15,061 nt of DNA from Coemansia sp. RSA 1804 (taxonomy: Eukaryota; Kickxellomycota; Kickxellomycetes; Kickxellales; Kickxellaceae). The stretch lies in NCBI GenBank assembly GCA_027578815.1, contig JANBTH010000542.1, positions 1 through 15,061 of the forward strand, written 5' to 3'. The position numbers and the translations under genes were made by a program. The notes beneath the pieces are model-generated. The model saw nothing but the letters and a program-made list of their open reading frames with translations. It had not been told where the DNA came from and made no database searches. This document shows positions 1-7,115 of the stretch, piece after piece (positions within the stretch are counted from its first letter, which is position 1; the number at the start of each line of letters is the position of its first letter).

Positions 1-354
1 TTGAAGCGAAAAATAAGAGAAAAGTAAAACGCTTGAGACGAAATTACTCGTTGAAAAGGCGGTCAGACCCAAACTAACAACAAGAAAGAAATGAAAAAGA
101 GAGAAAAGTAAATTGGCAAAGGATAAAAAAGCTTATTAGTATTTTCAACCAAGAAAAATAGAAGAGCTAAGCTGCTACTTTTCGTGAAAAAGGGGTTTGG
201 CAGGCTTTCTTTCCCGCCCCACAAACAAGCTCGGTTACCACCTTTTGCCATCATCTGCTTTATTGTTTCCTGACGAGCGCCAGATTAAGAGAGGTTGTAA
301 GTGCTGGTCGGATAGGTCTTTTTTCATATAAAACAGAATGAGTTGCCCGCCGAC

Positions 355-400
355 GCACTGTCGTTTGTGCACAAACAATCTTTTTCACTCAGTGCAAACG
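355..400. repeat. Nested and overlapping inverted repeats
   Basis: GTTTGTGCACAAAC at 363-376 is a perfect 14-bp palindrome. It is enclosed by GCACTG (355-360) and CAGTGC (390-395), which can pair. A third, competing pairing joins CGTTTGTGCAC (362-372) with GTGCAAACG (392-400), apart from two unpaired bases. The function is unknown. It may be a DNA-binding site, a structured RNA or a mobile-element end. Confidence 0.4.
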
Positions 401-501
401 CTTTCATAGGTTACATTAGAAGTAGCGGTCAGACAGATAACACCAGAAAATGATGGGTATAGGCCATCTTTGTCTTGAAAATTGAACAAGACACTTTGTG
501 A

Positions 502-608
502 TATGCGCTACTTTCGCTTTGAAAGATACAAAAATTGATCTAACACAAGCAATCAGTGACGTGCTAATATGTCTCCAATTTATATCAACTTTCCTACTTT
601 CTTCTATG
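502..608 (+). repeat. 107-bp direct repeat, copy 1
   Basis: This segment matches 2264-2370 in the same orientation, 1,762 bp away, with 8 differences by hand count (7 transitions, 1 transversion). A 63-bp core (537-599) is identical in both copies, so the differences lie only at the two edges. A second short block, 735-758, matches 2380-2402, which suggests the homology continues with about 117 extra bases in this copy. Being repeated within the window, it is most simply a dispersed element or the edge of one. The class is not identified. Confidence 0.85.
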
Positions 609-1188
609 CTTCTAATAATTTCTGATTCAAGTGGTTTACTCGCCTCCGCATAACAAAGAACGTTTATTTTAAAGATATAATTCTCTTAATATAATGCTGG
701 TTATTAGTAAAATAATATAACTGAAGATTGCTAAGCATCTCTGGACAAAAAAATTATTGAAGATTTGATCATCCCTTAAAGTAGAGAAGGGGAGAAAAAG
801 CTTAAAATAAAAGCGGCTGTCGTATCTCCCGGGTGCGGAAGTGACCGTTATAGAATCAATAAGTAATAATTAACAATGTAATGCTATGCATACGCTACAA
901 ATGAATAAGAAAAAAAAACCAGAAATACAAATAAATACAACGTGGATAAGCGGAAATGAAAAAGGTATAATAATAGACTAATTTATTGGTTTAAATAAAT
1001 AGAAATTTAATAAATTTACGTTGGAAAATAAAAAATTATCTAGAGAATTCAATATAAAAGAAACCTCTTGCTCTTGCAGACCCACATTTCCCCTTTTCCT
1101 TTTTCTTCTTTTTACTATTTAATTGACGAATTGTCTGTCTTTCATTTTAAATCCTTTATTATATAACAATTGCTATACGCTTTAAACA

Positions 1189-1391
1189 TGGGTGAAGAAC
1201 AAGGCATACTTGGTAAGGCAGCAAGATATAGAAGGAAATTTGAAGATAGAAAAGATAATCTAGAAGAAAATATTAGAATTGGACTTGAAAGAGGAGCTGA
1301 AAGCATTGAGGATAAAAAAAATAGAGCACTAGCATGTTTTAGAAAGCTAAATAAATTAGGCCGTTCCAATGAAGGAAATAATGCAAATTAA
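1189..1391 (+). CDS. Small charged hypothetical protein (67 aa), doubtful
   Basis: An uninterrupted frame of 67 codons starts at ATG 1189 in a favourable context (AAAC before ATGG) and ends with TAA. An upstream non-ATG extension to 1170 is ignored. The predicted protein is strongly hydrophilic, rich in K, R, E and N, with heptad-like charged stretches and one cysteine, and no signal peptide or membrane segment. I do not recognise the family. Codons are overwhelmingly A- or T-ending (AGA, GAA, AAA, ATT), unlike the GC-ending codons of the confident genes in this window. It lies between the two copies of the 107-bp repeat. It could be a lineage-specific gene, an exon of a larger gene, cargo of a mobile element, or a chance frame in purine-rich DNA. 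No function is proposed. Confidence 0.25.
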
Positions 1392-1410
1392 TTTAAGCTT
1401 ATGACTTTAA

Positions 1411-1490
1411 TGGTGTTGCACCCGCAGATTAAGGGTAATCCGCTAGGCCTAATGTCCGGGGCGCATAGAGAACCCCACTAGCACCCGCGC
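1411..1490. repeat. GC-richer islet with consecutive hairpin-forming inverted repeats
   Basis: Within strongly AT-rich surroundings this stretch is GC-rich and can fold into a series of stems: GGTG/CACC (1412-1415 with 1419-1422), an eight-position stem with one mismatch and an AGGG loop (1424-1431 with 1436-1443), the palindrome TAGGCCTA (1444-1451) and GGGG/CCCC (1458-1461 with 1473-1476). The octamer GCACCCGC occurs directly repeated at 1418-1425 and 1481-1488. I could not fit a tRNA to it. It may be a mobile-element remnant or an unknown structured RNA. Confidence 0.35.
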
Positions 1491-1742
1491 ATGGATGTAA
1501 ACAAAGAACTGTGCTGGATCCATCATTTCATGCTCCGATTCTAAGCGATTATTGATGCCTTTTATTAAATGTTGTGACCTGCATGTGTCACTATTGATTA
1601 TGAATAAACGTGAATGCTTCATAGGCAACATTTCATGTTTGCAGTTGCACCACCATTTCTGAGTACTTTGCTTATGTATCCGCCTTGTGTCTATACACGA
1701 CTAGTTTAGTTTTTATTCTCTCATAAGGTTTGCTGTTTAAGT

Positions 1743-1798
1743 CAAGGAATCCACCGCTCCAGATGGTGAAGTGGTTTCCTTGTCTAGATGGTTTTTTT
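1743..1798 (+). repeat. Long-stem hairpin followed by a T run
   Basis: CAAGGAATCCAC (1743-1754) pairs with GTGGTTTCCTTG (1771-1782), giving a 12-position stem with a single T-T mismatch and a 16-base loop that itself contains CCA/TGG. A run of seven T (1792-1798) follows ten bases later. In eukaryotes a T run can end RNA polymerase III transcription, but I found no convincing A and B boxes, so this is only a candidate. Confidence 0.3.
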
Positions 1799-2006
1799 CT
1801 TATTCTTCCTTCTTAATAAACAGTCTTTCGAAACATACGTGGCATATATTTCACAGCGCAACACTACAATACTGGGTTGTACAAAATGACAAAAATATTT
1901 TATACATAATTATTATTAAAGAAAAACGAGAATTTTATTAATTCTTTTACTCGATAAGTAGACTTGGTATTTTTAGGGTTATGGTTGATTTAAAAATTTA
2001 AACTTT

Positions 2007-2217
2007 ATCCAAAATTGAGTTTTGGCTGGGCTGAATGTTAGAATCCAGCTATTCCACGCCCTTTGGGCGACAGGACGACAGGTCGGATGATAGAGCGCAT
2101 GAAGGGCAATTGGCGGTTTCTCTTTTTCTTTTTTAATTACAGTTTATCTGTTTATTTCTTAGTCGGATTAGATCCTTCAATAAATCTATTTCCTCTCTAA
2201 TCCAAAATTGAGTTTTG
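2007..2217 (+). repeat. 18-bp direct repeat pair
   Basis: ATCCAAAATTGAGTTTTG occurs at 2007-2024 and again at 2200-2217, 193 bp apart and just upstream of the second 107-bp repeat copy. It is too long to expect by chance in a few kilobases, even in AT-rich DNA, and supports the view that this is a repeat-derived tract. Confidence 0.6.
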
Positions 2218-2263
2218 ACCTACGGGCGAAACTAGAGGTGGGCAATTACTCCATCGCCGACCT

Positions 2264-2370
2264 TATGTGCTACTTTTGCCTTGAAAGATGCAAAAACAGA
2301 TCTAACACAAGCAATCAGTGACGTGCTAATATGTCTCCAATTTATATCAACTTTCCTACTTCCTTCTGTG
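2264..2370 (+). repeat. 107-bp direct repeat, copy 2
   Basis: This is the partner of 502-608, in the same orientation. The identical core runs from 2299 to 2361. It is followed after nine bases by a 23-bp block (2380-2402) that matches 735-758 with two transitions and one single-base gap, whereas in copy 1 that block lies 126 bases downstream of the repeat end. Copy 1 therefore carries an insertion, or copy 2 a deletion, of about 117 bases. Confidence 0.85.
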
Positions 2371-3434
2371 ATTCATTATGCACCTCTGAACAAAAAATTA
2401 TTTATTTAAAAACAAAAGACAATGGCAGAAGCAGCTTATTTAATTGCGCTTCTGTTTTTTATCATTATTAGTAGTTGTGGAAAAGGATTGTGTTTTGTTA
2501 GATCCACTAGCTTGGAATTTTTGGAGTGGCAACATTGTACTCTGTGAGTTTGTCAAAGCAGTATGAAACATTGCAATAGATCCTCTTGGAAGCTGTGATG
2601 TAAATCTTGTAGCCATAATAAGTAACTTTAATATTAATTTATATACTGATGAATCCACTAGAGTGCCTTGATAGCAGTTCAAGAAGAATTAAATAGCTGA
2701 TAATCAGATGTAAACAATTATGTAGGAACTAGTTTATTCAGCGGCAATGGGTCATATTTTGCAATCTATCCATCTGTTCATTCATACTTTCTTATAAACA
2801 TTTTCAGATTTTCGCCCTTTTTCTTTAATCTGCTGTTTTTTTTGGTTTTTTTGTTATTTTTCAAAATATTAAACCGAATTCAGACTTTGTTTGGCAATAT
2901 GGCACAACTGACGTGTAAAACTGCTAAAATAGAGTGCTAACGTCATAGAAAAGAAAAGGGGTATGTGTGTATGTTGCCATTCTAGTATGCAACAAATTAA
3001 TAAACCAGTGCACTCTAATATGCTTAATTATAAAAGATTTTAAATTGTGTCATATTACAAGGAGTTTTTAACAATGTCGTATACCCTGAAACAGGCAAAT
3101 TAGATATGCATTGTATATTAAAGTGTGTGTTGCTCAACCCCCAACATTCTGCCTACATGTCATTCAAAAAAACAAGTACATGTTTGAGGCAAAGAACATG
3201 ATGTATTAATTTGTTATCACAGTGCAATCTTGGAATACGAAAAGCCAATATGATTTTTGATTTACCAATTCTGAAATCAGCATATACACCGAAATAGGAT
3301 GTATTTATTGGAAAAGGAAATGCTATCTCTTTATTTGCACTGTATCATATTATATTAGTTTTAAGAAAAAATGCAGCGCAGCAGATGAATAAGGTTTCTT
3401 GTCCCTATCTTGTGACAAATATTTATTCAAATAG

Positions 3435-3443
3435 TATATAAAA
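3435..3443 (+). promoter_or_regulatory. TATA-like element upstream of the small ORF at 3578
   Basis: TATATAAAA lies 135-143 bp upstream of the ATG at 3578 on the same strand. In DNA this AT-rich, such a match is expected often, so the link to the ORF is weak. Confidence 0.2.
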
Positions 3444-3577
3444 TGAACATATTTCTAAATTTTGTAAAAAAAAATTGATGACATCAATTGAACCCTAATA
3501 CACTATTTTCTAACTATTTTTGACCATACAATCAGCTTTTAGAGCACAAAAAAACAACCACTTTTTACTTGGTTATT

Positions 3578-3772
3578 ATGGCAGACACCGGTTCTAAAAA
3601 TCCGAGAAAAGCATCAGAGTCATGGAGACCAACGCCATGGAAACCAAAACCGCCAGGTTATAATGCCGCTCAAGCAGAGAGTTTAAGAAATCGTTTGGAA
3701 CTTTTAAGGAACAGGAAGCAAGAAGACAAAGAGATTACTATAGTGATGGCATTGAAACCAGTAAAACGATAG
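3578..3772 (+). CDS. Small hypothetical protein (64 aa), doubtful
   Basis: The frame runs from ATG 3578 (G at +4; a second ATG two codons upstream is in a poorer context) to TAG at 3770-3772. The predicted protein has a hydrophilic N-terminus, a Trp/Pro/Lys-rich stretch (about residues 15-28, with WRPTPWKPKPPGY), then a charged, probably helical segment rich in Arg, Leu, Gln and Glu (about 29-52), and a basic C-terminus. It has no signal peptide or membrane segment. I do not recognise the family. Codons are AT-leaning, unlike the confident genes here. It may be a lineage-specific small protein, one exon of a longer gene, or a chance frame. The ordered composition makes it a little more credible than the other short frames. 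Confidence 0.3.
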   Translation: MADTGSKNPRKASESWRPTPWKPKPPGYNAAQAESLRNRLELLRNRKQEDKEITIVMALKPVKR

Positions 3773-4183
3773 GGCGGTTGGAGCTTTAGGCAGCTTTCTA
3801 ATGATAACATGAGGTAGAAATGGTTTCCTAAGGTCACGCATATTGTCATACCAATCTAGTTCTGTTCTGAGGTTGTTCGTTATTATCGGACAGTACAAGG
3901 AAAAAAATTCATGAGTATATATGGTCTAACAACTAGATCAGACCAGCCAGTAACCAAACCTGTATCTGTAGACGTGTAAACAAAAGAGATTGGAGCATTT
4001 ACCCGCATGGCAAAAGTTGGAATTTACTAAAGCGCATTGCTAGACAACAAAGCAGCCAGCACATACTAGTGTGTGTTTGCATTTGTACTTGTCCTGACTA
4101 GAGTTTTCATTTCTCCTTGTGCATTTCCCTAGTATTCCACTTTAATAACAAAAGAAAGAAAGAGAAAAAGAGAATGAGCAGCG
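3773..4183. other. Spacer downstream of the C1-peroxin gene
   Basis: No gene is seen. The only relevant element is the hexamer ATTAAA read on the minus strand at 4146-4141. It lies 38-43 bases past the stop codon of the minus-strand gene and is a common variant polyadenylation signal. The plus-strand frame at 4117-4440 runs antisense into the gene and is a shadow. Confidence 0.4.
4141..4146 (-). terminator. Candidate polyadenylation signal of the C1-peroxin gene
   Basis: On the minus strand this reads ATTAAA, the commonest variant of the AATAAA signal, 38 bases beyond the TGA of the gene at 4184-6403. The placement is good but the motif is short and the region AT-rich. Confidence 0.3.
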
Positions 4184-6403
4184 TCATGGCGTGGCGGATA
4201 TCGCGGAGCGAAGCGATGGCTCCTGGCGGTGGTGGCTGGATTTCGGACGCACCTTGCGAACCCACTTGCGACGCCTTGTGTACGACGAGACCAGCGACGA
4301 GGCGGGCGACGGATGGCGCCAAAAGTTGTCGGTGTAAATCCAGCCATCCTCGTCAGTACGCACCGGCAGCGCCCAGTATCTGTCGGCCTCCCAGCCACCA
4401 CCGTCCTCCTCGGCCCACTCGTATCCGTCGCCAGGCATAAAGTCGTTGATCGATGCAAACTGCTGCCTGCCGCTCTCGTCGCTCCACTTGGCTCGCTCGT
4501 TTGTGCCGAGCCGCGGAATCCATCCAAACCCTAGCCACCACCGCTGGTTCTCAAACACGCTGACCATGTGTGGCCGCCGCACAAGCGTTGCCGCGCTTGA
4601 TCCGGCTTTGCTACTTGCCAGCGAGAGAAGAGGCGGTGGCGTCAGGTATCCGCTGTGTGCGCCGTACTCACTGCCGCTGCCGTCGTCGCTGTTGCTGTCG
4701 CTAGTAGCAGTGCATCCGCCAAGCCAGTCAGAGCCTTTATCCTGCAACATCGACAACCCGCCCGACGCAGCCTTTAAGATGCCACGACGGCGAGTGCGGC
4801 TGTGTGTGCAATTGCGATGTCTGGCAGTCCGATTCCACCGCCTCCTTCTGCGCAACACCCATCGCATCGGCGGCATCTGTAAAACGTTGATACGCAGTCG
4901 CAGCCACTTCAGCACAACCCACTCGTGCAGACGGAGTGCAAGCTCAAAGCCATACACCTTGGCAAACGCCCTCATGTGCGGCGACATCGACAGCAGCGCC
5001 GAGTTACCGCCTACCAGAAACAGCAGATACCACGGCACCCAGTACACGACTACCAGCAGCGCAAACTGCGCACAGATGCACGCCACAAGGATGCGCCAGG
5101 TCTCCTCCGGTTTTGACCAGTCGACCTTGTGGTTGTGTGCGGAAACCCAGTCGTACGCCCGCACATACGTTCCCGTCATTATCTGTGTGGTGTGCACGTT
5201 CTCCGTGTGCCGCGCGCTCCCAAAGCTCGCCACGCCAAGCGCCGCCTCCAGGTCAACTCGCTGCTGCAGAAATGCTGCTCTTGCACTTTCACCATTGCTG
5301 CCGACCGCGCTTTCCGCGCTGCTGCTGCGCGCCCGCACAAGCACCCTCTTCCCTTTCGTTGAAGAGGACGTGACTGGCGATGCACTGTCATATGCCGCCA
5401 CTGCGGACTTTGCAGGGCTGCGGTGTCTGATGTCTGGTGAGGCGGTCGTGTGGTCGGCGGCAGAGGAAGAAGAAGATGAAGAAAACGATAATGGGCTTCC
5501 GACGCCGTCTGTTCCACCTTGTTCTGACAGTGTCTGTGCGTCCGGGTGTTTTGCGCTGGTCTGCTTTATCTGCGGATACGGAGCCGCCGCTGACGGCTGC
5601 GAGCCACGTCGCCGCATTCTCACAGTCGAGCCACCGGCATTCCCCCGTCCCCGCAGCAGACCCGACGATATACCAGACGCTGCTGAAGACAATCCTCGCT
5701 TATTCTGTGAAAAAGCATATCCGCCGCTGCCGCCGGCCAAAGTGCTATCGTTTGATACACTGCCGTGCCCGCGGTGACTGTAGCAATGGTGGTGGTAGTG
5801 CTCGCTGTTGAAATAGTTGAACACGATGTATCCGATAAGCAGCATCAGCGGCGTGGCCAGAAGAAGGTTAGGCCGCAGACAGTATGTGCTGTAGACTGCC
5901 ATAGCAGCAACCGAGTGCTTTGGACGCCGCCACAGAACAATATCCTTTGCCGTCTTGTTCACGAGTGTCAGCGGTGCAAGCTTAGCCGTAAACTGCATAA
6001 AGTTTGCAGGCAGCGTTTGAAACAGCGAAAGGGGCTGCTCCGCCTGAGATGACACCAGATCATTGAGCCTCACCTCCTCTTCCAGCTGCTGCCAAAACAT
6101 CCCGTCCAGCTGCGACACGTAGCTGCTGCCCGGCTCTGTCGGCGAGAATTTGTTGCCGCTTAACGTGATTCTAGAGCCATCGGGTGACGTCACCGAGAAC
6201 ACTGGCGATACTCCTGCTGCTACCAGTGTTGCCAAGCCCCTATCACCGGTGCACTGCGTTATTGCCTCAAACGCGCATTTCTTGTGTGCCGCTGTCTTGC
6301 ACTTTTGGCACCGCACTCCTTGCTTTGCAAGCCCCCAGAGAAACCCGCCGCAGTATCCACAGTATGTCGGAGACGCAAAGGTGGTGACGGTGTAGTTGTG
6401 CAT
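4184..6403 (-). CDS. C1 zinc finger fused to Pex30/Pex24-type peroxin (DysF) membrane protein, 739 aa
   Basis: Residues 2-51 form a complete C1 (diacylglycerol/phorbol-ester type) finger with canonical spacing: His2, Cys15, Cys18, Cys32, Cys35, His40, Cys43, Cys51. Residues about 145-198 resemble the start of the Pex24/Pex30 family core (a tryptophan, a conserved CLRPNLL stretch and a hydrophobic hairpin). Residues 437-465 form a second hydrophobic segment. Residues about 612-720 form a DysF domain (the FENQRWWLGFGW block, then WIYTDNFW, ending in a basic RRRKWVRKV tail). Family members shape ER membrane at sites of peroxisome and lipid-droplet formation, so an ER location is likely. Residues about 199-415 are a low-complexity Ser/Gly/His-rich insertion. 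The start is well fixed: an in-frame TAA lies 30 bases upstream and no AG acceptor lies between it and the ATG. No intron is needed. The C1 fusion is the odd feature. Whether it binds diacylglycerol is untested. Confidence 0.9.
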   Translation of the reverse strand: MHNYTVTTFASPTYCGYCGGFLWGLAKQGVRCQKCKTAAHKKCAFEAITQCTGDRGLATLVAAGVSPVFSVTSPDGSRITLSGNKFSPTEPGSSYVSQLDGMFWQQLEEEVRLNDLVSSQAEQPLSLFQTLPANFMQFTAKLAPLTLVNKTAKDIVLWRRPKHSVAAMAVYSTYCLRPNLLLATPLMLLIGYIVFNYFNSEHYHHHCYSHRGHGSVSNDSTLAGGSGGYAFSQNKRGLSSAASGISSGLLRGRGNAGGSTVRMRRRGSQPSAAAPYPQIKQTSAKHPDAQTLSEQGGTDGVGSPLSFSSSSSSSAADHTTASPDIRHRSPAKSAVAAYDSASPVTSSSTKGKRVLVRARSSSAESAVGSNGESARAAFLQQRVDLEAALGVASFGSARHTENVHTTQIMTGTYVRAYDWVSAHNHKVDWSKPEETWRILVACICAQFALLVVVYWVPWYLLFLVGGNSALLSMSPHMRAFAKVYGFELALRLHEWVVLKWLRLRINVLQMPPMRWVLRRRRRWNRTARHRNCTHSRTRRRGILKAASGGLSMLQDKGSDWLGGCTATSDSNSDDGSGSEYGAHSGYLTPPPLLSLASSKAGSSAATLVRRPHMVSVFENQRWWLGFGWIPRLGTNERAKWSDESGRQQFASINDFMPGDGYEWAEEDGGGWEADRYWALPVRTDEDGWIYTDNFWRHPSPASSLVSSYTRRRKWVRKVRPKSSHHRQEPSLRSAISATP

Positions 6404-7115
6404 AGGGGATATAATGTGTGTGGATAAGAATTATTGTGGTCAAGTAGTGCCTAGTGCCTTGAACACTAGATAAGAAAAAAGAAGGAATAAATGTATAGGA
6501 AAGATATACAGAGGGCTGCCAAGCTAGCAATAGAGCTGCTATTCGGCTGTTAGCATATTTGAAGAAAAGATTTCTAGCTGGTGTGAGATTGCATGGCGAA
6601 AGCAAAAAGGCGAAAAGATATAAAAATGAATAAAGAGCTTGCTTAACATGGAGAAATGGAGAATAGAGAAGAAAAGAGAGAAATTCCAGGGAAAATCGAC
6701 AGAGTCTGTGTATATTGAGAGGCCGAATGTCTGGATCACAAGCAAGCAAACAAAAAAGCCAAGGGCAAGTTGTATGCTTGAAGACTCTGAAATGCGATGT
6801 GCTTGTTGACCAGCTCAGCAACCTCAAATCCGAGACTTTTTTCTCCCCAGTCATTCATTATAAAGAAGACCAGCAAAAAAATTTTCAGCCGGCTCTTTAT
6901 GGCCCTTTTGCGAATTTGTTTCTTTTCCCCAATTCTTCAATTTCCTTTTTTTCTCTTTTCTTTTTACTTTAATTAATTAGTAATCCAGTCACTCTTTTTT
7001 CTCATCTACATCAGAATTGGCACTAGTTTATTTTACATTTCTTGCACACGAAAGTAAGAACAAAAAGAAGCGCGGCTTTAGGATTGAACAACCAACACAA
7101 ATAGGGAAGAGAACA
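6404..7115. promoter_or_regulatory. Divergent promoter region between the C1-peroxin and eIF2 alpha genes
   Basis: The 712-bp spacer separates two head-to-head genes and should hold both promoters. It has a TATAAAAAT element at 6619, far from either ATG, and a pronounced plus-strand pyrimidine tract (about 6930-6970) that ends 146 bases before the eIF2 alpha ATG, a common arrangement upstream of highly expressed fungal genes. A plus-strand frame from ATG 6727 to 6972 and a 195-codon minus-strand frame (6267-6854) lie here. Both look like products of strand-biased composition. Confidence 0.5.

Larger units (their letters stand above)
1..1188. other. AT-rich gene-free stretch with repeats and inverted repeats
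   Basis: No reading frame here resembles a known protein. The stretch is AT-rich with purine-rich runs. It holds a 14-bp perfect palindrome (363-376) nested in further inverted repeats (355-400), the first copy of a 107-bp direct repeat (502-608), and a short second block (735-758) also matched near the other copy. A small GC-richer patch lies around 815-850. The minus-strand open frame at 63-254 is hydrophobic because it reads a purine-rich tract in antisense, and I do not accept it as a gene. Nothing else is supported. Confidence 0.6.
1392..3577. other. AT-rich gene-free stretch with GC islets and repeats
   Basis: No conserved coding sequence is visible. The stretch contains a GC-richer islet with several small hairpins (1411-1490), a 12-bp-stem hairpin followed by a T run (1743-1798), another GC-richer islet (about 2040-2125), an 18-bp direct repeat (2007-2024 and 2200-2217) and copy 2 of the 107-bp repeat (2264-2370). 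The minus-strand frame at 2440-2682 and the one at 1449-1631 have no recognisable similarity. The rest (2700-3577) is plain AT-rich DNA ending in a TATA-like element at 3435. Confidence 0.55.

Noticed and set aside
2036..2125. Possible tRNA or small RNA in the GC-richer islet
   Set aside because: No cloverleaf with proper arms and no A or B box could be fitted on either strand.
4446..5777. 443-codon plus-strand open frame
   Set aside because: It lies fully antisense to the C1-peroxin gene, whose domains are unmistakable. It is open because the coding strand is GC-rich, and its translation shows no family features.
6267..6854. 195-codon minus-strand frame starting at an ATG upstream of the C1-peroxin gene
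   Set aside because: It overlaps the C1 coding region in another frame, is hydrophobic because the strand is pyrimidine-rich (few stop codons), and has no recognisable domain. At most it is an upstream overlapping ORF in the leader.
7017..7115. N-terminal extension of eIF2 alpha to a TTG
   Set aside because: Non-ATG start and no similarity to the family N-terminus. The ATG at 7116 fits family length and context.
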